In this document: positions 55,990 to 64,000 of the stretch, piece after piece
How positions within the stretch are numbered: position 1 is the first letter of the stretch
How the letters are laid out: every line of letters starts with the position of its first letter
Assembly: GCA_037447655.1 (NCBI GenBank)
Contig: JBBHKE010002603.1
Coordinates: 29,791 to 93,790 of the forward strand
DNA: 64,000 bases
DNA from: Zygnema cylindricum
Taxonomy: Eukaryota; Streptophyta; Zygnematophyceae; Zygnematales; Zygnemataceae
Direction: 5' to 3'
Program-made: the position numbers and the translations under genes
Notes under the pieces: generated by a model
What the model was told of the DNA's origin: nothing
What the model saw: only the letters and a program-made list of their open reading frames with translations
The model's database searches: none

Positions 55990-56827
55990 TTCCTTTGTAC
56001 ATTTTCTTCGGATCCTTCCCCTACCGGTTTGCTCGTTTTGCTAGAGCTTGGATGCTCTTTTCCCCTCTTCTAATCTCAATTGTGTTTTCCTGCACAAGTA
56101 TCATCCAGACCACTGTGTTTCACTTCCATGAACTGATAGACATTTCTTGTACTCGGTACACTATGTTTTCATTCTCGTCAGGTAACTTCATGATGAGAGT
56201 GTGACTTTCATCTTCATTGTACCTGTCTCCCCAGCACTCTCCATCTCTATATATAAAGAAGAGATATCATTACAGTAGTCTAAAATCTTTCCCCCTTTGT
56301 AAGTATAATTTCCTAACTTTTGTTCAGCCAACTAGAGCTCCTGACTAGTACCTGCTCTATAGATTTCCACCAAACTCACCTTGAACTCCTCGGCCTTGTA
56401 AATGTGAAGGAGGGGGGTTGCCAAAGCCTGAGTGAGGTGTCTTAGAATGAATTTTTTTGCAGCCATTTTGATGTCCTCCCACGTTTGATATTGTTCGACG
56501 TGGTCTTCACGGCCGCCGCTCCGGGTGCCGTGGTAATAAAGGCAATAGAAGTAAGAGGCGTCTCCTTCTCTTTCCCCTTTTCAGACAAACTGTTGTTCCC
56601 ATCATCGGCCTCCTCTGCTACAGCATATGCTGCTGCAAAAAACCTTATTCCACCAAACCTTGGTGGAGTTCCTTGAGGTGGACATTTCACTTGTCCAGTG
56701 ACAATTCCCTATTATCGTTTTTCCCAAAAAGCCTTATCATCATGGCTTCCCAATAGATGGACCGAGATCCATTGACGATGGGCACCCTAGAGGGTGGGCC
56801 CATAACCTGCAATTTTGTGTCCTCCAT
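55990..56827 (-). pseudogene. element E gag
   Basis: The gag start codon (56825-56827) lies in the LTR and reads on through a perfect half-tRNA type primer-binding site at 56793-56807. RVPIVNG-like codons and a frame at 56442-56690 (CPPQGTPPRFGGIRFFAAAY) follow; the UBN2 region is degenerate between about 56000 and 56440. Confidence 0.7.
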
Positions 56828-57816
56828 TCGACTACCGAATTTAAGAAGCCTCTACGTATTTTTTAACTTACCCACTTTTAGCAACAACCACTGTTGCCCA
56901 AGCAAACAAATTGACAATTTGACTGCACCCTTTTGCATCTTGGACTCCCCTGAGTCCGTAGCAAAAAAAAATCACTGAAAACGGCCAACCAAGCAATAAG
57001 TTATAAGGCGGCAAAGATGCCAAGTTTATACAAAACTCTCCAGAAGAGAGAGGTGCCTACCTACTAAATCCTCTAAGTCCTAAACCCCTCTCACAACCCC
57101 TATCTACTGACATACGAACGAATCACACCAGTGTAGAGTACAGAAAGGTACTACGGCCGATGTACTATCTCTACGGCCTATATACGGCAAGGCCATTGGA
57201 TGGTCGCGTCTCTTCGTCTCACTCGTCTTTATGCTTTCGAGATTCCTGCTTCTCAATGTTATCTAACCACGTGGGGCCAGGTCATGTTATGTCCGAAAAC
57301 AGCCAAAGCAGCCAATCCGGGATCTCGGCGATGAGACGCGCCGTCAGATTCAAACCGCCTTTCACTATTAGCCGTCGAAACAAATGTTCGGTTCATTTGT
57401 TTCGTGTGTGACATGTTGTACCGTATATTTAATGAATCTCTATGCATTCTATCCGTAATTCTGTTAATTGGAATAGATTATCTAAACATTGTTTAAATAA
57501 ATATCACACCTCATGTATTGTAACGGACTTCTACGACAGACTGGTTAGAGCTGACGGCTACGCCTCGCTCTGCCGGTCGGAGATTCGAGTCTTGCCGTAC
57601 TCAACTTTTTATTGAGAGTGACTTATGTCACTCTTTAGTCGTGCTTGTAAAGCTAAGGCAGCCTTGGCTCAACCACCCTCTCTATCCTTTAGTGACTACA
57701 ACAATTATGGTGGCTAGAGAGAGGAGGTAGAGGCAGGTTGTCCGTCCTTTTCATTTTCCTATTTTATTGATTTATTTAGACCTAGAAAATACCCTATAAA
57801 TTTAGTAATTTCAACA
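56808..57816 (-). repeat. element E 5' LTR (1,009 bp)
   Basis: On the plus strand it reads TGCAATTTTG to AATTTCAACA. It aligns with 52595-53601. It has a TATA box at about 57020-57030 (minus strand) and the best preserved A-box/B-box-like module at 57529-57600 (plus strand). It abuts a CT-rich tract that begins at 57817. Confidence 0.85.
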
Positions 57817-57975
57817 CCTCTCCCTCTATCTCTCCCTCTCCCTCTCCCTCTCTCTCTCTCTCTCCCTCTCCCTCTCGCTCTCCCTCTCCCTCTCTCTCTC
57901 CCTTTTCCTTTCCCTCTCTCTCGCTTTTGCCTTCGCCCTCGCCCTCGCCCTCGCACTCGCACTCGCACTCTCTTT
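57817..57975. repeat. CT-rich simple repeat
   Basis: Mixed CTCTCC and CGCCCT/CGCACT units. The Arg-Glu and Arg-Gly frames across it on the minus strand are repeat artefacts. A related CT-rich patch at 59281-59335 lies in an intron of the LRR gene. Confidence 0.9.
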
Positions 57976-58242
57976 ACTTTCTCTTACCTTCTCACCTCGA
58001 ATCCTCTCTCCTTGCACCACTTCCTTACCTGATCCCTTTATACATTATAATTTTCCTCCCTCATTCTAAGAGGTGCAATCTCAACTTGCCCCATCCCTTT
58101 GAGTGGTATCCTCCCCCATAGCACATAACTAAATATGTTCCAACATATGTTTCAATCTTAGAAATCAGCCTTTTTTCTTTAGACCTATTATCAATCAAAA
58201 TTACACCCACTTTTGATTGCATGTATCAATAATTGATCTTAC

Positions 58243-59453
58243 AATGTAACGAGGGATTTCATTTCACCAATGGACAACGGAATAGTTCCGCTCAACTGGT
58301 TGTTATGTAACCATCTATAACTCCATGTATCCTTATCTCACCAACCCTCCCTCCACACAAGTTCTATCTAGTAAGTATCGGCTGGAAAAAAATGTCTATA
58401 TTGATATAATCACCCAAATGAACTCGATGGCATATAAAAGTACACATTATTTACCATAATACTTTTCAAAAGAACACCAATGGCAGATGATGAGTTTTAC
58501 CGGTGCTTACGCTCTTTTCTCAAATTTTAATGTATAACGAAAATTTTTAAGCCATGTTTCGACCCCACAAACTTAACTTAATAATACGATTCAAAAATGA
58601 TAAAAATAAACAAATTAATGTCAAATAAATTAAACGGAGATCCAATCATGTTTAGCATTAATCAACATTCTTACCAAAATGTAATTCCTTTATTATTGAA
58701 AGAGTTTTAAATTGCATTGTTTTCTTTTGTTATAGTTTTTCTCATAGTTTTTATAAATTCAAAAGGGAAAAAGTATACCAGCGCATTCATTAGCATTGAG
58801 CTAACAATTTTATACCACTTTATGAACAATTTTATTTTTTTTTACAATTTGCTTTGGGGAGATAAAAGTCTTACAAGACTTGGAGGCTTGTCAGTTGACC
58901 AATGGACGATGGTATGTTTCCACTAAATTGGTTGTTATACAAATACCTGCGACCCCGAGTATCGCCAACACACTGACCCCGACGACTAGATAACACCGCC
59001 AATAAATAATTTCCATTGCAATTTTTGGACATTCGCACATTTTTTTTTCACACATTGAAATATTTAACTCAACATTACGAGTTTGACTTTTGCAAACACA
59101 AATAAATGATGAAATAGCTTTTAATTTAAAGACAACTTCTCTTTAAGACAAACTTGAATGCCTCACCCCTGTTGACCCTTTTACTAGCCGTTGTTTCATT
59201 TTCCATTTGTCCAAACCTAAGAAAAAGGTCATTTTCGTGGTAAAGAAAGGATGTAAGATGTACTTTTATAGTAACTATCTGTCTCCCTCTCCCTCTTCCT
59301 CTACCTCTCCCTTTCCCTCTCCTTCTCCCTCTTTCGAAACTACACCCACATTTGTACGTGTTTATCTATTATTGATCTTACATATAGAGGAGAGATGTCA
59401 ATTGACCGATGGTCGATGGAATGCTTCCACTCAGTTGGTTGTTCTCAAGATAT
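58243..59453 (-). CDS. partial LRR protein gene: three 72-nt LRR exons
   Basis: Three exons of exactly 72 nt lie at 59382-59453, 58875-58946 and 58243-58314. In order they encode YLENNQLSGSIPSTIGQLTS, YLYNNQFSGNIPSSIGQLTS and WLHNNQLSGTIPLSIGEMKS plus four residues each, the plant-specific LxxNxLSGxIPxxIGxLxx repeat. Each is bounded by AG before and GTAAGA after and has the same phase, so they splice in frame. One 24-residue LRR per 72-nt exon is typical of plant LRR receptor kinases and receptor-like proteins. I found no signal peptide, membrane segment or kinase exon; LTR E at 57816 may have cut the gene. It is a gene fragment or a partial gene. Confidence 0.7.
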
Positions 59454-60030
59454 CTACCTTGCCATCCAACACATCAACCCTACCCCCACTTTTATATGTT
59501 TTCTAGATTCTTTGAACAGGAAAATAATACAATTAGAAAATAGATATAAACTGTTACAATACATATTTGAAGGGTTATTATCTAACATTACAATCTTGAA
59601 AAGGAATTACTGATTTCTACTTGTAAATACTTGACACTCTTCACCACATTTTTTTACAAACTGAAATGTGCAATGCAAGGTTATGTGACATGTTCCATCT
59701 CGGACAACCAAAGTGGATAATGAGATTTGAAATTATTTGTTTCTTTTGCTGATTGTTAAATAAATCTCTAGCGTCTCCTTTTGAAAACAACCATCTTCTA
59801 TCAACCTCCTTACATCACCACTCTTCAATAAATCTTTGTCCACTTTTCTCCATCATATTAAAGAGTCAAATAATACAACTCTTTCCATTTTCGTTTCTTA
59901 CTTTTTTTATGGATTTTTCAATTCAACAGGACGGGTTGGTACATTTACAACCTATGATCTTTTAAAAAGCACATATGGTAAAAAAATCATGTTTTTCTCC
60001 TACCCCGTTGCATTTTGAAAAACAGAAATA

Positions 60031-60033
<3 letters not shown>

Positions 60034-60067
<34 letters not shown>
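60034..60067. repeat. (TA)n microsatellite
   Basis: About 16 TA units in an AT-rich region. Confidence 0.95.
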
Positions 60068-60069
<2 letters not shown>

Positions 60070-60359
60070 CGAAATACGAATCTCAATTGGTATTTACCGT
60101 ATTTATAAATCATTTGCTTCTATTTTTTTCCATATGAAAAGGATTAAATCCACCCCCCCATGTCTACTCACAATTCCTTAAGCTGTGTGAGATAGCCTAT
60201 CTCCGCCGCAATGCTCCCTTGCAATCTTATACCATAATTTAAATATCTGCATGGCCTCCCATCGATTGTCAAATGATTTTCTTCTCACCCCGTTCCTTAT
60301 TCATGACTTTTTAATCGAATCCCTATATTCCTCCCACATAACATGCACCTAATTACCAA

Positions 60360-60720
60360 CCTGATTGAACGAGTTCCCTCAAGTTCTCCCTTCCCCCAAC
60401 CCCCCCCTACCCCATCTTTCTAATACTCTCAACCATTTATCTACACCAAACAAGTGCCTCTATTCCTTCTCCATAACTTGAAACAATGTACCGCCTTCTT
60501 TTCGACGTTATCCCATTAAGCAGCCCCCTCTCCCCTTTTCGCCCTCTCCCCCTTTCCCCCCCTTTCACATGCTTAAAGAGATATCTGTAAAACCCTCCCG
60601 TTTATATTCAAAAAACTCCTTTGTCTCCCTCTTCTCTCTCCTCCTCTCCCTCTTTCGCACACCCCTTTCTCTGCTTTCCTCCCTCTGCCCCCTTTAGCCT
60701 CGCCAACCAAGCACCCTCGT
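60360..60720. repeat. pyrimidine-rich tract
   Basis: Plus strand mostly C and T (TCCCCTTTTCGCCCTCTCCC near 60531). It pairs in composition with the purine-rich tract at 61322-61760. Confidence 0.7.
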
Positions 60721-61321
60721 GAAAGCACATTGCAGCAAAAAAATCCACACGGCCTGTGCATACAAATTCAGTGCGGTTTTCAGTGCGGTTTTCAGTACGA
60801 AATGCAGTGCAGGTTCATCGCAGCGGGGAGCGCACGCGAGGATGATCACTCACATGTGAGTCACGCGACCCATAATATTGCAGAGGAAAGGATTAGATGC
60901 ACATTGGATCGTGGGAAACTTCTCCTTATTCGTGATGGCCCCCTTCACCGCCTCCAGCCCCGCCCCTGCAGCACCAGCAATGACATAGGATCCACGAGAG
61001 CAAATCAGATCGATTCTTCGCACGTGCGGAGGCAGACACGTAAATCAAGCTATTGGTAAAGAGGTGACCGGTGAGAAGTGGAACTTACTGTCTCCTACAT
61101 CCATGGCTGTCCTCCATGCGGATGCCACGTGGAAAACGAAAAGCAGCAAGGTAATCATTATGGCCCTCGCGGCCGCCATGGCTGCGCACTCGTCGCCTTC
61201 GAAGGTTTTCGCAAGAAAAAAGACACGTGGCAGTTTCTTTTTCTAATGATTGTTTGAGTAGGTAGGTTTGGTTTTTGAATTCAGGAAGACTTTCTTCGGT
61301 TCCTTTAAACGTACAAGGAAA
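60721..61321 (+). other. GC-rich island between the two tracts
   Basis: Higher GC and CpG than the surroundings, with CAGTGCGGTTTT repeated in tandem at about 60770-60793 and two adjacent frames (60730-61059, 61064-61246). The second frame ends in an Ala/Ser/Lys-rich stretch (MALAAAMAAHSSPSKVFARK) that could be a targeting peptide, but no following exon or family was found. I cannot call a gene. Confidence 0.35.
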
Positions 61322-61760
61322 CTAAAAATGTCGTTATGAAAATGGGAAAAAAAGAAGAGGGAAGGGAAGAGGGAGGGGGAGGGGGAGAGGGAGGTGGAGG
61401 GGGAGGGGTGGGGGAAAGGAAAGATTGGATAAAAAAATGGGAAAAAGTAGGGGGGGGAGGGAGAAAACGGGAAAAAAGGAGGGAGGGGTGGAATAAAAAG
61501 GGAATATAGGGCAGTGAGTGGACGGGGAAAAAAGGCGGAAAAAGGGGGAAAAGGGGAAATTCAGGGAAAAAGAGGGAAAAAATGGGGAAAAACGGGGGTG
61601 GGGAAGAGAAAAAGGATTAAGGAAAAAAGGGGGAAAACAAGGGCTATAGGGGAAGGGAGAACCAGGGATTAATTGGAAATAAACAGAAAGGGGAGGGTGA
61701 GGGAAAGTGGAGGGAGGAAAAGGGAGAAGTAGAGAGAAATTGGAAAGGATCGGGCGGTCT
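61322..61760. repeat. purine-rich (GA) tract, about 440 bp
   Basis: Plus strand almost only G and A (GGAGGGGGAGGGGGAGAGGG near 61375), with few pyrimidines. Long purine-only strands can form triplex DNA; that is not shown here. Confidence 0.8.
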
Positions 61761-61834
61761 TAAATCTTCTGCCTTCTTGTTACAAATCAGATAATAAGAT
61801 CCGATAATATTTATGTCGCTAATTTTGTACGACG

Positions 61835-62248
61835 CCAGGATATGGTCCCAATTTTTTTTGTCGTTATTACGATGTTCCTACATGCTTTTTGTTTCGACGT
61901 CAAACTGGAACTGAAGTCACAACGTGGAAGGTGACGTGTCGATGTACTTGTTTTTTGTCTTTTTGGGATGGTGTGCAGCCGTACTGTCAGATCCTATGGC
62001 AAAACTCGGAGGGGCGGGAGGGAAGGCAACAAGAGTCTGACAAGATGCATTTCGGCAAAGATTCTCTGGAGGATTTGTACGAAGGCAGATGTCCTTTACC
62101 ACGTGTCGGTGGTACCGTACAGAAGTACATTCTCCCACGAATCTGTACGATCCTGGTGCAGCAATTCGACACGTTCTATAGCTGACTGGACAGTCGCCAC
62201 CTCCCCTAAGTGCAGGCCAAAAAACAGAGCCGGATGGAAAGACTTTAA
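61835..62248. repeat. dispersed repeat copy
   Basis: It matches the units at 47470-47930 (TGCTTTTTGTTTCGACGTC, GGTGACGTGTCG, TTTTTGTCTTTTTGG). The part at 62046-62160 (TTTCGGCAAAGATTCTCTGG) is repeated at about 63357-63510. Confidence 0.6.
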
Positions 62249-62360
62249 GGGTGCGTCTCCATGTACTTGAAAATTAGAGAAAAAACTTTGTTTTTTATCG
62301 CAGATCCGGCAGACCCGGATTTCGGGTGTCCTTATGTGTAACAAAGACATAGTTAATTAG

Positions 62361-62513
62361 TAACTTAAGCGTGTGACGATTGTATACGCTGACATTGCCC
62401 GTGACGGCTGGTAACTTAAGCGTGTGACGATTGTATACGCTGACATTGCCCGTGACGGCTGGTAACTTAAGCGTGTGACGATTGTAAACGCTGACATTGC
62501 CCGTGACGGCTGT
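62361..62513. repeat. tandem repeat, 3 x 51 bp
   Basis: Units start at 62361, 62412 and 62463 with TAACTTAAGCGTGTGACGAT; the third has one change (TAAACG for TATACG). The sister element at 7963 has a single diverged unit. Confidence 0.95.
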
Positions 62514-62517
62514 CAGC

Positions 62518-62679
62518 GTCTACAATCTGTGATGACGCACGTTATTTTTTGTAGCAGCTTGTGACGTCGCATGAATTTTCGTGACATTGTAGACGTACGT
62601 CTACAATCTGTGATGACGCACGTTATTTTTTGTAGCAGCTTGTGACGTCGCATGAATTTTCGTGACATTGTAGACGTAC
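62518..62679. repeat. tandem repeat, 2 x 81 bp
   Basis: Units start at 62518 and 62599 with GTCTACAATCTGTGATGACG and appear identical. The 63-codon minus-strand frame here merely repeats the unit. Confidence 0.95.
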
Positions 62680-63198
62680 CGCCTTCCAGCCTGTGCCCTT
62701 TCACGGTTGAAGAAGATGTATTTTGCCTTTGCGTCGCTTCAGCGCTCGACGTTCGGAATCTTGAGACCCCTGGCGAAATAAAATCCGTACCCGGCGCAAA
62801 CGAACAAAACTAAACAAATTGTGTACTTTGCCTCGTCATACCTGAACGCAAACGGACAAGATATAACGAATAGTGTACCTTTCGCCGTCGATTGAATTCT
62901 TTTGAAGTTTTTGTAAATTTTTTTACACGTGCTAATACGTGTTCCTATTTGCTTTTCGAACATACTTTGTTTTAAAACACATCGTCCCTGTTTTTAAAGA
63001 AAAGTTTGAAGATGGCGTTTTTTGGCGTGGCCGTGGGTCGAAGAACACAAAACGACAACATGTAGTACATTCTATATTCGATGATGACGCAAAATGTATT
63101 TCTCTCTTTTGTACGGCAGAAGCTTACGCGGTACGGCTCTAAATTTTACCGGAAAACGACAGGGAAAAACCCTTACTTAGGCACATGGAGATGCACCC

Positions 63199-64000
63199 TA
63201 AGACTGCTTCGAAGACAAGAATCCCCATATGTCGAATATATGCATTCGCGTCCAGCTTAAAGGAATAAGAGCCTGACACAGAGACAAGATATATATTTTT
63301 TATATTCATAGTTTTTTTCGAGTCCAACTTAAGACAAAAAGAGCCTGACACGATTCGTTCCGGCAGAGATTTTCTGGAGGATTCGCATCCACCTTTGTCC
63401 AAAGGCGGTTGTGGTGCCGGACCTTCTCTCATGTTGTTGTTCAAAAAAAAAAAAAAAAAAAAAACAAACAAACAGTACCACATTGTACGGAATAGTACGT
63501 AATTCTGTACACAGCCTCACTTTTCTCCTGGTGGGAACCTCACTGTAACAGAATGACATAGATCGAACTACAGTTCAGTAATTTTCTGACATGTGAAGCG
63601 CACTAAAGTCCGTTGACTTCTTCGGCTACCTAAGACCGGCTCCACGTGTCGACATTCCGTCACAAACATGTGAGCCGTACATCTTGCGAATCTGGTGAAA
63701 GAATGAACCCAGCAAGCGTATTTTTCATAGAGGTTTCATTCGTTAAAATTTTGATTTTTTTACGATTATGCATTCTTTTTAGGATTTTTTGAACTTTTCG
63801 TAAATTTCGTATACTTTTCGTGTACGAAATGGAGTGTACGGATGTAATGTACGGAATTTCTAGAAAAAGGTTTAAAGTACACCGTGAATCGCTGTTAGAG
63901 TTAAGAAATCGATATAGTTTCCCATGCTTTTAGGGTAGCCGCGAAAGTGTGTGTTCACATATTCGACGGCCTGAATATGTGCGAACACGTTCTCGCGATT
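63199..64000. other. intergenic repeats to the window end
   Basis: Contains a 22-base poly(A) (63443-63464), copies of the dispersed repeat seen near 62046 and 47990, a single TA-MITE terminus (TACACCGTGAATCG, 63878) and, from 63939, an imperfect inverted repeat cut by the window end. No gene. Confidence 0.5.

Larger units (their letters stand above)
50405..57816 (-). mobile_element. tandem copia array: LTR - internal E - LTR - internal D
   Basis: Read on the minus strand: LTR 57816-56808, internal E 56807-53602, LTR 53601-52595, internal D 52594 to about 50405. The middle LTR serves as 3' LTR of E and 5' LTR of D. Internal E ends abruptly in the RT (...SLYGLK) right at the middle LTR; internal D stops in the integrase C-terminus, where unrelated AT-rich DNA begins. 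Such arrays usually come from unequal recombination between LTRs. Both internals are full of stops. Confidence 0.85.
62249..63198. mobile_element. PIF/Harbinger-like element with perfect TAA duplications
   Basis: It starts GGGTGCGTCTCCATGTAC and ends CACATGGAGATGCACCC, with TAA at 62246-62248 and 63199-63201. It is the sister of 7963-9406 and keeps the empty site of the MITE found there. Its left part is enlarged by tandem repeats (62361-62513 and 62518-62679). No transposase. Confidence 0.85.

Noticed and set aside
57759-58121. Arg/Gly-rich minus-strand frames and a Ser/Pro-rich plus-strand frame
   Set aside because: Translations of the CT-rich simple repeat; no conserved domain.
58040-58140. 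Possible fourth LRR exon on the minus strand (a GGRIPLKGMGQVEI-like reading)
   Set aside because: Lacks the LxxNxL part, is not 72 nt between usable splice sites, and the match is too weak.
60730-61246. Two adjacent plus-strand frames in a GC-rich island, possibly a first exon
   Set aside because: No downstream exon or recognisable protein; kept only as an uncharacterised GC-rich island.
62361-62513. Regular repeats resembling a CRISPR array
   Set aside because: The 51-bp units are directly adjacent with no variable spacers, in eukaryotic transposon DNA.
62513-62704. 63-codon minus-strand frame with an exact internal repeat
   Set aside because: The repeat is the 81-bp DNA tandem unit (81 is divisible by 3), not a protein repeat.

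Overview
The window looks like plant nuclear DNA, probably from a seedless land plant such as a bryophyte. That placing is an inference from a plastid-type starch kinase gene with 33 short exons, 72-nt LRR exons, plant-type Ty1/copia elements and a very repeat-rich intergenic space; no lineage-specific marker was seen. There is one certain host gene, one partial host gene, and otherwise transposons and their debris.

Layout. 1-4718: decayed 3' part of a Ty1/copia element (plus strand) with a 10-bp assembly gap and a second copy of its RNase H region. 4719-10829: no host gene; a nest of small DNA transposons (PIF/Harbinger-like with TAA target duplications, a hAT-like MITE nested in one of them, a TA-flanked MITE) and a 218-bp (TC)n tract. 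10830-26232: a complete gene for plastid alpha-glucan water dikinase (GWD1/R1/SEX1), 33 exons in my model, 1,467 residues, with the phospho-histidine at residue 1072. 26233-31403: intergenic repeats and MITEs. 31404-36935: element A, an LTR retrotransposon with 608/610-bp LTRs, no reverse transcriptase, and two long charged ORFs. 36936-38269: minus-strand copia fragment C. 38270-42685: element B, an internally deleted copia element with 1.2-kb LTRs, inserted in the LTR of C. 43361-47460: copia element F of a different lineage, with a 330-bp tandem duplication in its integrase region. 47461-50404: dispersed repeats. 50405-57816: two minus-strand copia internals (D and E) sharing a middle LTR (LTR-int-LTR-int). 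57817-60067: three 72-nt LRR exons of an unlisted minus-strand gene. 60068-64000: a pyrimidine tract and a purine tract around a GC-rich island, then another PIF/Harbinger-like element with tandem repeats.

Most interesting: elements A, B, D and E all place, directly after the LTR, a 15-nt primer-binding site complementary not to the 3' end of a tRNA but to the anticodon arm of initiator tRNA-Met. By my count the primer would end at tRNA nucleotide 39, the half-tRNA priming known for Drosophila copia. Their gag frames begin inside the LTR and run through this site. B, D and E also carry an antisense tRNA-like module in the LTR. Element A shares the primer site but encodes no recognisable pol, so it may depend on relatives like these.
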